Positions 1 through 7,783 are shown, counted from the stretch's first letter. The stretch is 54,426 nt of DNA from Arthrobacter sp. Soil782 (GCF_001428435.1 NZ_LMSO01000013.1:1-54426), one strand, 5' to 3'. The notes: generated by a model from the sequence alone, not told the origin. A program made the numbers and translations.

Positions 1-69
1 CTCGACGGCATGACGCCGAAACAATACTGGGACACCTGGACGCAGAAAAATCAACTAGCTATCGCATAG
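1..69 (+). pseudogene. C-terminal tail of a transposase (integrase type), cut by the window edge
   Basis: The first 22 codons read LDGMTPKQYWDTW... and end in TAG at 67-69. A glycine/TP-rich turn followed by a short basic-aromatic tail is typical of the end of DDE integrase-core transposases. It runs on the opposite strand from the IS3-type genes that follow, so it belongs to a different element. The family is not certain because only the tail is visible. Confidence 0.4.
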
Positions 70-95
70 CCACTGGACTGCTAACCGGGACCCAA

Positions 96-545
96 TCAGT
101 CTATCACTGCGCAGAGGTAGAGCTTGCCCTCCGCGGTGGGGTGTTCGGTGATGTCCGTGAACCACAGTTCATTCGGTACCGTCGCGGTGAAGTCCCGTTC
201 CACCAGGTCATCATGAACCGGCGGTCCCGGCCTGCGGTTCGGTCCCCGTTTCTTCGAGAACACAGACCAAATGCCGTGATTCCTGCACAAGCGGTGGACC
301 CTGTTCTCACCGGCCGTGACACCCTTCTCCGGGAGTTCATCGGCGATGAACCGATACCCGAACGCAGGATCATCGGCGTGAATATCCAGCGCGGCGTTGA
401 CCAGGTGCGCGTCCGACCAGTCCCGGTCCGTCACCGGGCAGGCTCTCCACCGGTAATACCCTTGCTTGCTGAACTCCAACACCCTGCAGGTCACCGCCAC
501 GGGAATCCCCTCGGCGGCAAGATCCGTGACCAGCGGGTAAGTCAT
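96..545 (-). pseudogene. IS3-family transposase OrfB, truncated
   Basis: This is the N-terminal half of an IS3-type OrfB. It has the helical HTH_21 region with the YRW and FGYRFIADEL blocks, followed by the start of the integrase core at NELWFTDITEHPT...YLCAVID. The first DDE aspartate lies in WFTDIT. Intact OrfB proteins are about 280-300 residues, but this one stops at residue 149 directly after the VID motif, where homologous sequence ends and unrelated sequence begins (about 98-100). The remaining DDE residues are lost, so it cannot be an active transposase. Its start overlaps the orfA stop (ATGA), as expected for the IS3 orfA/orfB arrangement. Confidence 0.85.
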
Positions 546-820
546 TTTGGGTTGATGTCCCTCGCCAGATAGGCGGCGGCCCGACGCAGGATCTCCAACA
601 AGCGGTTCCGTTTCTTCAGCTCCCGCATCTCAACCGACTCCGCCGGTGCCGGCCCAGCGCCGGCGTCCTTCCGGTCGGCGATGGCAATCCAACGCTTCAA
701 CGTCGTCACCGAGAGCCCGAAATCCTTCGCGATCTGCGACAGCGGGGCCTCGCCCTTCCGGGCCACATCGATAACATCCTGGCGGAACTCCGCCCCATAA
801 GCCGTGGGCATGGTCAACAT
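542..820 (-). CDS. IS3-family transposase OrfA (HTH_Tnp_1)
   Basis: A 92-residue protein with the OrfA pattern: YGAEFRQDVIDVAR, then the helix-turn-helix QIAKDFGLSVTTLKRW, then a leucine-rich coiled region ending MRELKKRNRLLEILRRAAAYLA. It would bind the element's ends and pair with OrfB. OrfA is full length here, but its partner is truncated, so the element is probably dead. An IS end is likely just upstream, near 857-880, where the minus strand reads GGACTGCCCCCGGTTTTG, but the opposite end cannot be matched because it is deleted. Confidence 0.85.
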   Translation of the reverse strand: MLTMPTAYGAEFRQDVIDVARKGEAPLSQIAKDFGLSVTTLKRWIAIADRKDAGAGPAPAESVEMRELKKRNRLLEILRRAAAYLARDINPK

Positions 821-975
821 CCTTCCACGAGCACAAGCTGCTAGGTCAAGGAGTCAACAAAACCGGGGGCAGTCCCGTTCTCGTGGGCAAAAACACTGCG
901 GTGGCCGCGCGCATGCATGTTCTCAACGCAACTAGTGAGTTCTCCAATGCAAGGCAGAGACTAACGACCAGTAAT

Positions 976-1008
976 GGCCTGTCACTCCTTCTAGTGGAGT
1001 GGCAGACC
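976..1008. terminator. Hairpin, probable terminator for the 690-residue gene
   Basis: Arms 976-988 and 996-1008 pair over 13 positions (two of them G-T) around a 7-base loop. It lies about 50 bp beyond the stop codon of the minus-strand gene ending at 1060. There is no clear T tract, so termination is inferred. Confidence 0.45.
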
Positions 1009-1059
1009 ATCACTAACCGCTGGTTCTGAGTTTAGATACTGGTTCGATCGACCGAATCC

Positions 1060-3132
1060 CTAAGCGACTTCGCCCTCATCGTCGTGGCCCCAGTTGACCG
1101 GTTCGTCCGCGTCCTCGTCGGAGTAGTACAGCGCCGCTTTTGCACGTCGCTCCGCGAGCTGCGTCCAGGCCATCAGCCGCGCCGAAGCTTTGTCGAGAAT
1201 TGCAACATACTCCCCAAAATCTGCGCCTTCCTGATCGATGAGGAAGCGACCATTCCCGTCCTCAACAGACTCCACCGCTTTAATCCGTACCTCCAGATCC
1301 TCGACGTACCCCGCGAGCTCTCGCAATGAATGCCGGTAGATTTCGAGGGGTCCTGCCTCCGGTGAAACTTCATCAATTGAGCCGTCGTAGAACTTATACA
1401 GCGTTGACTGCGTGAGTTTCTCGCCGTCCGGGACGAAGACATCCTCAACAACTTCGTGTGGGGATAGAAGTCGCGCAGCACGGCCAGCTCGCGCATCCAG
1501 CACCGTCTGGGCCAGCTGTCGCAAGCCATATTTCGATTTGACCATTTTTTCGATGATCTGCTGCGGCTCGGGAGCATATGCATCGTTTGCCAACTTCACC
1601 GAGGAACGCTCAAGAAGTGGTTCTGGGAACCCATCTACCAAGGCGTACGTTCCCATCGCTCCCAAGGTGGCTGCCGCTCGTCGGGGAGTAGTATCCGTCC
1701 GCGAGAAATCCAATTGAGCGGTATCAATATCGGCGATTGCCTCAGCCAGCAGTGACTCGACGTCCGTGAGCGTACCGGCAGCTTCCTTCAGCGCTCCCGC
1801 AGCCAAGACTCGACCCAGAGTGGAGCGCTTACCTCGAAAAACGGCATCGTCCTTGCCCCCCGACGCAATAGCATTGATGCGAAGGGCTGTATCCGCGGCG
1901 ATCAGCGCGCGCTCCTGCTTTGGAGGTGTTTTTCCCGTCAAGCCGTTGATCGCGCTGTTCACCACTCTCACACGCCCGCCGCCGCCCGACGCCGTCGAGA
2001 GGATCGCTTCGCAAGCATAAGTGCAGAGCTGATCAGCATGCACAGGTTCAACATCGCCAAAGACCTCATCGTCTTGAAAGTCGTCGACCCCTCGCTCACC
2101 TTTCAGCAGCTCCAGCATCTCCCCGGTTGATAGGTGCGCAGGCTTCGGCAGGGAGTTCGCTGCAGCAACTGCGTCCAGCGCAATATTGGCTTTCAGTGCA
2201 AACTGAGTGGTGTCACTGAATTTCAGCGGCGGCTCAAGGTGGATATGTCCGACAAGAGCCCTTCTCACATGATGAAAGTCGAGAGGATCTTTCGAGCTGT
2301 CCCCGATCACGCGATAGCCGACGATGACCCTCGCCCTGGGCATGATGCTCGACCGCAGTCGCGCCGCGTTCACACGGCCCTCTTCCGACTCGAGGTCTGC
2401 TACGCCGGAATCTCTAGCGTCAATAAGTTCCGCTCGATACTGATTATCAGCTGCGTCCGTCGTTAGCTTCACGAGCACGTCATGGACGTGGATGCCACTG
2501 CCTTTGTGGGCACCGACCGTGCGGCTGAATCCGTCGGTCGATTCGAGCACTCCGATCTTCGCGGTATCTTCCAGGCTGAGCCTGGCAATCGAGAGCAGGC
2601 CCGGATTTTCGATTCCTCGCAGCGGCACCGAACGAGAATGGGGATTACCAAGCCAAATTTTCGACATATCCCCGGTTAGGGACTGCATGAAGCCAGCGGA
2701 GTCCTCAATACGCATGGTCAATACAGGCTGCCCTGCCTGCAGCGACTCGAAACGTACCGCTTGCTTACCCTTCCAAGCCCGTTCGCCCTCGAATCGTATA
2801 TTCTCGGGTGACGGAAGAATCTTGTGGGTCATCACATCGAACTCAATGAATTGCACCTCGATCCGACCAAATCGTTGCGATCGAGGAACTCTTATCGCCT
2901 CCCGAAGCTGCGCCAAATCAGCCGCTGCCCGGGCGACGGTATCGGCATCAAACTGATGGAGCCCGAATTGCTCCACGAGCAACTCGACCGCGTTAGCACG
3001 TGCCTTCGCTAGCTGCTTTCTCACGGCCCCGCTGATCAATGCGTGTGGTGTGGGGGGTGTGCTGAGCTCCTCAGCAGCCTTCTCAGCCTCCAGGAGAACG
3101 CGGCGAGCAGCTGTGTAATGAGTAGTAGACAT
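1060..3132 (-). CDS. 690-residue protein of unknown function, weakly ParB-like, in the restriction locus
   Basis: The family is not recognised. The start at 3132 (MSTTHYTAARR) is chosen because AGGAAGG sits 8 bp upstream; an in-frame GTG at 3204 would add 24 residues but lacks a ribosome site. The N-terminal ~80 residues are helical. Residues ~95-300 include RFGRIEVQFIEFDVMTHKI, GIENPGLLSIARL and TDGFSRTVGAHKG. The last two recall the DG-(Q/N)-(H/S)-R type motif of ParB/DGQHR-like folds, and LDFHHVRRALVGHIHLEPP follows. The C-terminal ~350 residues are largely helical and acidic at the very end. No transmembrane segment, Walker motif or nuclease motif is apparent. It is transcribed divergently from the endonuclease, and a palindrome lies in its leader. 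A role in the restriction locus (regulator, specificity or defence factor) is inference from position only. Confidence 0.6.
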   Translation of the reverse strand: MSTTHYTAARRVLLEAEKAAEELSTPPTPHALISGAVRKQLAKARANAVELLVEQFGLHQFDADTVARAAADLAQLREAIRVPRSQRFGRIEVQFIEFDVMTHKILPSPENIRFEGERAWKGKQAVRFESLQAGQPVLTMRIEDSAGFMQSLTGDMSKIWLGNPHSRSVPLRGIENPGLLSIARLSLEDTAKIGVLESTDGFSRTVGAHKGSGIHVHDVLVKLTTDAADNQYRAELIDARDSGVADLESEEGRVNAARLRSSIMPRARVIVGYRVIGDSSKDPLDFHHVRRALVGHIHLEPPLKFSDTTQFALKANIALDAVAAANSLPKPAHLSTGEMLELLKGERGVDDFQDDEVFGDVEPVHADQLCTYACEAILSTASGGGGRVRVVNSAINGLTGKTPPKQERALIAADTALRINAIASGGKDDAVFRGKRSTLGRVLAAGALKEAAGTLTDVESLLAEAIADIDTAQLDFSRTDTTPRRAAATLGAMGTYALVDGFPEPLLERSSVKLANDAYAPEPQQIIEKMVKSKYGLRQLAQTVLDARAGRAARLLSPHEVVEDVFVPDGEKLTQSTLYKFYDGSIDEVSPEAGPLEIYRHSLRELAGYVEDLEVRIKAVESVEDGNGRFLIDQEGADFGEYVAILDKASARLMAWTQLAERRAKAALYYSDEDADEPVNWGHDDEGEVA

Positions 3133-3437
3133 AAAAATAACCTTCCTGATCTCGTGCAGAGACGCTGTGCCCCCACAATGGGGACAACCAGAAAGGTTGA
3201 TCACCCACTAATAACCCGTAGTTACTTGGGCAACTATTAGGCGTTATGGGACCTTCGATACTGCTAGCATTAAGCATTCAAAAAACCGATGGTGCTCGAT
3301 ATCGGATCGATTTCCATATGGTTAAGATCAAAGCAAAACCGTAGTCTGCGTGACAGGACTCGAGGTCGTTGAAGTACTATGACAGACCCCATCAAGCCTG
3401 TCAAGTACGACCCTATACAGCCACTTGAAGGATGCAG
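3133..3437. promoter_or_regulatory. Divergent control region between the 690-residue gene and the endonuclease
   Basis: About 305 bp without a convincing gene, clearly A+T-richer than the genome average. It contains the leader palindrome at 3171-3183 and the GAAGG ribosome site before the endonuclease start at 3438. It also contains a short pair of GACAG repeats near 3351 and 3384. Promoters for both directions must lie here. TATACA at about 3414 is a possible -10 for the endonuclease, but no spacing-correct -35 is obvious. Confidence 0.5.
3171..3183. promoter_or_regulatory. Palindrome CCCCA-CAA-TGGGG in the leader of the 690-residue gene
   Basis: A perfect 5+5 bp inverted repeat with a 3-base spacer. 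It lies 39 bp upstream of the chosen start at 3132. The 11-bp core CCCATTGTGGG (minus-strand reading) recurs exactly at 4557-4567, at the end of the endonuclease gene. It could be an operator or an RNA hairpin. Confidence 0.4.
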
Positions 3438-4592
3438 ATGAACGACCCGGGTAATGGATCAGATGGGTCAGTAGCCCCTTACCGGAAGACCGATCCCTCT
3501 GTCGTCATTACGCTTACCAAGACAATGATCGACAAAATGACGATCGACGCTTCCGCTCGCCTTCGGGCCTTTTTCTCAGAAAATGGAATACATGATTACT
3601 TTGAGCAACCGCAAGGGCCAGAGTTCAAGCGGGTGGTCCCGATTCAGCTTGTATCGGATGACTTGATTATGCAGTCAGAAATTGCATTCTACCGGCCGCG
3701 GTCCGGTAAGGGTGACCCCCGAATGAGAATCTCATCTCTTCACAAGGTCAGCGAACCCGGGGATAAACTCGAAGTTTCCGTGAATGGTGCCGCCCTGACT
3801 GCAACCAACATCTCGCGACATCCTTCTAGCCATGCATTGGTAGATGATTACCCCATTGTCAGCGAAGAGTCTCGTAGCGGTCTCCAGCAGCTTTTGAGCG
3901 TTCTTGAGACGGCCGCCACGAAAGGGTACATCCGATGTAACTCCAGCTCTAGCAATGCGGTCGGCAATCTCCTGGAATCGCTCGTGGGCATACGCACGAA
4001 TTCGTCGCGCCAGCCTGACTATTTCGGAATTGAGCTTAAGACTCGACGAGCGACTTCTGGTGGTCGTCATACCATTCTTGCCAAGGCAGCAAGCTGGTCC
4101 GACAGCCCAATAAAGTCAACTGCAGCGTTTCTCGATGTGTACGGATATTACAGAGCGAGTAAGTTGGAGCTCAATTGTGAGGTACGCGCAACGCCCAACA
4201 GCTTGGGCCTCTGGCTCACGGTGAGTGAGGACGGCTCATTTCTTGAGGAGTGCTCAAATCACCCGATATACCCAGTGGCGCTGCGGTGGAAAATACGTGA
4301 CATTGAGGAGGCTATAGCGTCAAAACACGAATTCACGTTATGGGTAACGGCCGAAACCAGAGTGCGAAACGGAGTTGAGGAGGCTCGATTTACAGAGGCG
4401 ATTCTTACCCGCCGACCGAACACCCATCTTGTAGCCAGTCTCTTCACCGAGGGCCATATGAGTATTGACCACCTAGCTTCCCAAGAGTTCCCTGCTCCCG
4501 CTAAGGAACGGGGGCCACTGCTCAAGATAGACGACAGTCATTTTGAAAACTTGTTTCCCATTGTGGGAAGTTATCGCTTTGCAGCCGCTTGA
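3438..4592 (+). CDS. Type II restriction endonuclease, MvaI/BcnI family with an extra N-terminal domain
   Basis: 384 residues from the ATG at 3438, which has GAAGG 6 bp upstream (an ATG two codons earlier is too close to that site). The C-terminal ~240 residues carry the MvaI/BcnI catalytic signature: GNLLE (E180), PDYFGIELKT (D194, E199, K201), a PD-(D/E)XK metal site. MvaI and BcnI are about 240-250 residues, so roughly 145 N-terminal residues are extra. They include a stretch FYRPRSGKGDPRMRIS that resembles the DNA-contact region of EcoRII-N/B3 domains. The characterised type IIE enzyme UbaLAI has exactly such a B3 plus MvaI-like architecture and cuts CCWGG; the same specificity here is inference. 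It converges with the methyltransferase, overlapping it by 22 bp. Confidence 0.85.
   Translation: MNDPGNGSDGSVAPYRKTDPSVVITLTKTMIDKMTIDASARLRAFFSENGIHDYFEQPQGPEFKRVVPIQLVSDDLIMQSEIAFYRPRSGKGDPRMRISSLHKVSEPGDKLEVSVNGAALTATNISRHPSSHALVDDYPIVSEESRSGLQQLLSVLETAATKGYIRCNSSSSNAVGNLLESLVGIRTNSSRQPDYFGIELKTRRATSGGRHTILAKAASWSDSPIKSTAAFLDVYGYYRASKLELNCEVRATPNSLGLWLTVSEDGSFLEECSNHPIYPVALRWKIRDIEEAIASKHEFTLWVTAETRVRNGVEEARFTEAILTRRPNTHLVASLFTEGHMSIDHLASQEFPAPAKERGPLLKIDDSHFENLFPIVGSYRFAAA
4555..4569. promoter_or_regulatory. Palindrome TTCCCA-TTG-TGGGAA in the endonuclease/methyltransferase 3' overlap
   Basis: A perfect 6+6 bp inverted repeat with a 3-base spacer. It lies inside the last codons of the endonuclease and directly beyond the methyltransferase stop codon. 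It shares the exact core CCCATTGTGGG with the palindrome at 3171-3183. It could be a bidirectional terminator stem or a protein-binding site. Confidence 0.4.
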
Positions 4593-5983
4593 TCACACAA
4601 TGATTTAGGCATCCTACGGGACATTGACAGCACTTCGGAGATCCGAGTGCCGACAGCATAAGCCAGCCATGGGGATACTGCGTTTCCTACCTGCGAGTAT
4701 TGCGGGACTTCCAGTCGCCGCCTGAGGGCTCCGGTGGTTTCCTTGCCGAGAAATGTGAAGGCATCAGGGAACCCTTGGAGGCGAGCTAGTTCTCTAACAG
4801 TAAGGACGCGGGCTTCGGACGGATGCACGTAGTCATCCGGCAGTGTCACAACCGTACGCGCCGGCTCATCCCAACGAAGAACTCGCTGAGAATGCTTCTT
4901 CGTTCGGAGCCGGTTGAGTAAGCTCAATAAATCGTCTTCCGTAGCGGCCACGACATTACCAGACGGCGTTTTGATGGGGTAAAGCGACGGGTGGACTGCC
5001 GCCTGCACCACTTGCCGCGCTCCGGACGGATCCGCTGAGGAATATCGATGGATTACACGGTTATCAACTCCATGACTGGCGAAACTCTGATATATCGCGA
5101 AACGCTCGATTGTGGACACGCGATGCTTTCGAAGAACATGATTCGCTTTTTCCGTCGACGAAACCGGTTTGAGTCCCCACCTCGTGGCGTCGGTCATTTC
5201 CTCGAGATACGTCTGCGGCCCATCGCTATTGTGAACTTCCGCATCCTGAAGGTCCCAAATAGCATCCCTAACTGTCCGTCTCTCCTCAAAAGAAACAGTC
5301 GGTCGAGGTACGAGGTCAGGAATCTCGGTCAGGGGCAAAAATGCCGAGTTCCATGTATCGCTGCTCACTGTCAACCCCAGATCGCTGGCGATGTCGTTTC
5401 GCATAGCTATCAACATGAGACGGGGACGATGTTGCGGTGCGCCATAATGCATTGCGTTGACGTTGACCTTCTGTACCAGATAGCCAGGTGGAGTTGCTTC
5501 CAATGCTGTACAGAGATCGTTGAAGGGTGACGAGTCGGAGTTAGGGAATTTCCGGTCCATCCCAACGACGTTTTCGATCACAACCGCGGCGGGCGCTGTT
5601 TGCTGGATGAAATCTAAATACTGCCAGGGAAGCTCGTTGCGGGTGTCATTGGGGTTGCGGCGTCCCGCCAACGAAAATCCCTGACACGGTGGACCGCCAA
5701 CGACTAAATCTAGCTCCCTGTCCTTGAGATCTGACATGAGATTTTCATCCTCCAGCACAACCGCCAGCTCGTTGACAACGAGCCCGTGCTGGCTCTGGTA
5801 GTTCAGCGGCTTACTAAGGTAATCGTCCCAACCACGAGGATCCTCAGCATCGAAGATCAAGTTATGAGCGAACGTCCTCGCAGCCATCTCCGACTTTTCC
5901 ACGGCCATCTCAAGTCGGCCTCCCGCTCGTTCGATCCCCAGGGAGAGGCCGCCGCAGCCAGAGAATAGGTCCACATATCGCAT
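4571..5983 (-). CDS. DNA (cytosine-5)-methyltransferase of the restriction system
   Basis: A 470-residue C5 methyltransferase that protects the host DNA from the adjacent endonuclease by methylating cytosine in the shared site, using S-adenosylmethionine. The canonical motifs are in order: I (VDLFSGCGGLSLG), IV (GGPPCQGFS, catalytic C100), VI (VIENVVG), VIII (QHRPRLML), a ~150-residue target-recognition region, IX (RVLTVRELARLQGFPDAF) and X (QVGNAVSPWLA). The ATG at 5983 is preferred over a GTG one codon earlier. It is intact. With Vsr on its far side and a MvaI-class endonuclease facing it, CCWGG or CCSGG specificity is likely but not readable directly. Convergent orientation separates its promoter from that of the nuclease. 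Confidence 0.95.
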   Translation of the reverse strand: MRYVDLFSGCGGLSLGIERAGGRLEMAVEKSEMAARTFAHNLIFDAEDPRGWDDYLSKPLNYQSQHGLVVNELAVVLEDENLMSDLKDRELDLVVGGPPCQGFSLAGRRNPNDTRNELPWQYLDFIQQTAPAAVVIENVVGMDRKFPNSDSSPFNDLCTALEATPPGYLVQKVNVNAMHYGAPQHRPRLMLIAMRNDIASDLGLTVSSDTWNSAFLPLTEIPDLVPRPTVSFEERRTVRDAIWDLQDAEVHNSDGPQTYLEEMTDATRWGLKPVSSTEKANHVLRKHRVSTIERFAIYQSFASHGVDNRVIHRYSSADPSGARQVVQAAVHPSLYPIKTPSGNVVAATEDDLLSLLNRLRTKKHSQRVLRWDEPARTVVTLPDDYVHPSEARVLTVRELARLQGFPDAFTFLGKETTGALRRRLEVPQYSQVGNAVSPWLAYAVGTRISEVLSMSRRMPKSLCDQAAAKR

Positions 5984-6098
5984 CACGGATCTATTCTGCC
6001 GTAGGGTTCCGACATTCCGGAGTCGGGCGCACTAGCGGGTCTGATACTTAGCTCCGATTGGTTGCCGCGGATACGATGCCTTCCATGCGGAGAGCAGG

Positions 6099-6524
6099 AT
6101 GACATCTGAACAGCGGCGAAGGCTGATGTCGAGTATCCGGAGCAAGGACACAAAGCCCGAGATGCTCGTACGTCAGCGCGCTCATGCTTTGGGATACCGG
6201 TTCAGGTTGCACGGCAAGTACGGTGCAAGTTCGCTGCCTGGCAAACCGGATCTCGTTTTTGCCGCACGCCGCAAGGCCATTTTTGTGAACGGGTGCTTCT
6301 GGCATTGGCATGACTGCCCGATAGGTTCCCGTGAGCCCAAGACCAACGCTGAGTTTTGGAGGGCGAAGCGTCGTGCAACCATCGAGCGAGATGCCAGAGC
6401 AATAGATCACCTTCAGCTCGAAGGGTGGTCTTCGCTCACAGTCTGGGAGTGCCAGCTTGTAAATAAGCGCCAACTCGACGAGCTGCTCATCGAGTTTCTG
6501 GGGCCTCGGTCTAGCGCAGGATGA
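6099..6524 (+). CDS. vsr: Vsr-type very short patch repair endonuclease
   Basis: A 141-residue nuclease that nicks next to T:G mismatches left by deamination of 5-methylcytosine at the sites of its partner methyltransferase. Family features are all present: TRS-type N-terminus MSSIRSKDTKPE, LPGKPDLVF with catalytic D51, and NGCFWHWHDC with H69 and H71 and zinc-binding-type Cys/His. AGAGCAGG precedes the ATG. It is divergent from the methyltransferase across a ~115-bp gap. Its presence supports stable long-term residence of the m5C methyltransferase. Confidence 0.93.
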   Translation: MTSEQRRRLMSSIRSKDTKPEMLVRQRAHALGYRFRLHGKYGASSLPGKPDLVFAARRKAIFVNGCFWHWHDCPIGSREPKTNAEFWRAKRRATIERDARAIDHLQLEGWSSLTVWECQLVNKRQLDELLIEFLGPRSSAG

Positions 6525-6603
6525 TGTGCCCAACAAAAGTCGGTGCCTTTAGACTCAGTTGCCATCTACATGGAGATCGCTCAGCCCTCGGCCCAGCGCT
6601 CCG

Positions 6604-6756
6604 TCAGCCGCTGACAATCCTGAGCAGCACATTCGCCATTTCCTTCCGGAACCAAATGCGGTGCTTTGTGCCACCAGCAACTCCACCGAGTTCGCATGCC
6701 ACACGCACAGCCTCGACCCTCTCGTCCCGAAGGGGTGACTTCCACCCACATGGCCT
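6604..6756 (-). other. Possible coding remnant (C-terminus)
   Basis: On the minus strand one frame reads KSPLRDERVEAVRVACELGG...HRIWFRKEMANVLLRIVSG and then TGA, with protein-like composition. No start codon is visible upstream before the frame runs antisense into the next gene. I do not recognise the family; it may be the last ~45 codons of a decayed gene. The rest of the 6525-6768 gap shows nothing else. Confidence 0.22.
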
Positions 6757-6768
6757 AACCCAACCTAA

Positions 6769-6774
6769 TAAGAT
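6769..6774 (+). promoter_or_regulatory. Leaderless-type -10 element TAAGAT
   Basis: TAAGAT is followed by exactly six bases and then the ATG at 6781, with no ribosome site. This TANNNT-N6-start layout is the known signature of actinobacterial leaderless genes. Confidence 0.5.
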
Positions 6775-6780
6775 TTGCGC

Positions 6781-7011
6781 ATGGCGATAATACGAAGTTT
6801 GGAACCTGGCTCATCAAACGTTCGCGAGAACCGAACAGAAGTCGATGCTACTTTCCAAGTGATTGAGTCCGCTCAACAAGGGAAGTTACTGCACATCGCT
6901 ACATACGGTTCGGACTCTCGGAAGAGTGAGCCGAAAGTCAGTCAGGTGTTACAACTCAACAAGGCAATGGCGCTGCAGCTCAGTGAAATCATCAGGAGAA
7001 CCTTCGAGTAG
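6781..7011 (+). CDS. Small conserved protein (76 aa), unknown function
   Basis: It begins MAIIRSLEPGSSNVRENRTEV and ends LQLSEIIRRTFE, with the middle ATFQVIE...KLLHIATYGSDSR. The composition and spacing suggest a compact alpha/beta protein of the kind seen as a small conserved hypothetical in many actinobacteria. It has no signal peptide or membrane segment. An upstream TTG two codons earlier lies inside the spacer to the -10 box and is unlikely to be used. It sits just after Vsr on the same strand but with its own promoter, so a role in the restriction locus is not implied. A 6-bp stem at 7020-7035 follows. Confidence 0.65.
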   Translation: MAIIRSLEPGSSNVRENRTEVDATFQVIESAQQGKLLHIATYGSDSRKSEPKVSQVLQLNKAMALQLSEIIRRTFE

Positions 7012-7019
7012 CGCGACTT

Positions 7020-7035
7020 TCACCGTTAGCGGTGA
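7020..7035 (+). terminator. Short hairpin after the 76-residue gene
   Basis: TCACCG-TTAG-CGGTGA is a perfect 6-bp stem with a four-base loop, 9 bp after the stop codon. There is no T tract, so it is a weak terminator candidate. Confidence 0.3.
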
Positions 7036-7570
7036 CATATAACGCGGTACTTCTCCCGAGGCTTCACATTCATTACATGAATGCTCGCGCCGCCGGTGCT
7101 GGGAATCAGCCCCGAGTGGGTTCCGGCGCGGAAGCCCCGAGCTACACAGCACAACGGGTGGAGGACAACTACGACGGCGCGGCGCTGAACGCTGACGAGA
7201 CCGTCCAAATCGATGCCCGAAGGAGACAAGACGGGGACCGTCCGCTGAAACTTCGAGCCCGAAGCCAACAGCCAGTAGTGGGCGATCGACTCGGTGTCAG
7301 AGCGTGAGGTACTGCCGGCTACGGCGCCGCACGCGAGCAGCGCCTGAGTGGTCAGCGACATTCAGGGCCAGACGGGCGACGTCGCCCACGCCTTCACCGT
7401 CCTCTCCGTCGCACTGAAGCGCAGTGGATGACATTTACGCGGTTACGGACAAGCCGCACCGATCCTGCCGGATACCGTCGCCGCTGCGATCGGTAACCAC
7501 GAGAGCAACGCTAACGAGTCGTTCTAGAGCTGCGCGACCGGTTTCTGGCCTTCGCCGAGCTCGACGCCTC
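7036..7570. other. Degenerate region without an intact gene
   Basis: About 535 bp. On the minus strand near 7310-7361 a frame opens SLTTQALLACGAVAG, which closely resembles the N-terminus of DUF998 membrane proteins, but the following ~80 residues do not continue the family, so at most a decayed start remains. A perfect 14-bp palindrome GGGCGACGTCGCCC lies at 7374-7387. Nothing else is supportable; the region reads as gene debris between the island and the sugar operon. Confidence 0.35.
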
Positions 7571-7783
7571 GTGTGCTCGGGTTTAAAGGACTTGAACAAT
7601 CCGTAGTCACCCGCTGCGTCGACGGCTTCAAGGAAATGGACCGTGCCCGGAAGCATCTCTATGTCGGGCTGTCCCGGGCGCGGAGCCTCTTGGTCGTCGT
7701 CGGTGACTCCGCCCTACTCGCCGAGGCCGGCGGCAAGGAACTAAAACTGGCGCTGACGCGCAGCGAAGATTGGATCCTGAGTC
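7571..7783 (+). pseudogene. 3' fragment of a NERD/SF1 helicase gene (UvrD_C_2 end)
   Basis: About 70 codons reading VLGFKGLEQSVV...ARKHLYVGLSRARSLLVVVG...GGKELKLAL. This matches the last ~70 residues of the intact helicase at 43098-44792 almost position for position, including the SF1 motif VI (YVGLSRAR). Everything upstream of motif V is missing, and the frame runs on without its own stop into the antisense of the next gene, so the end is also lost. It is best explained as a relic of a second copy of that helicase. Confidence 0.8.

Larger units (their letters stand above)
96..880 (-). mobile_element. Remnant of an IS3-family insertion sequence
   Basis: It comprises orfA, the truncated orfB and a probable outer end near 857-880. 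The orfB-proximal half is deleted and abuts the tail of a second transposase on the other strand. The outer boundary is inferred from the distance to orfA and from a G/C-rich tract; no target duplication can be confirmed because the far end is missing. Confidence 0.55.

Noticed and set aside
3133..3204. N-terminal extension of the 690-residue protein with a CPHCGG motif
   Set aside because: It would start at a GTG without ribosome site, and the zinc-like motif is produced by the palindrome; the ATG at 3132 has a strong site.
5048..5530. 160-codon open frame on the plus strand inside the methyltransferase
   Set aside because: It is antisense to a gene whose motifs are all intact, has no family resemblance, and has no ribosome site.
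7374..7387. Perfect palindrome GGGCGACGTCGCCC as an operator
   Set aside because: It lies in decayed sequence far from any start codon; G+C-rich 14-bp palindromes arise by chance.
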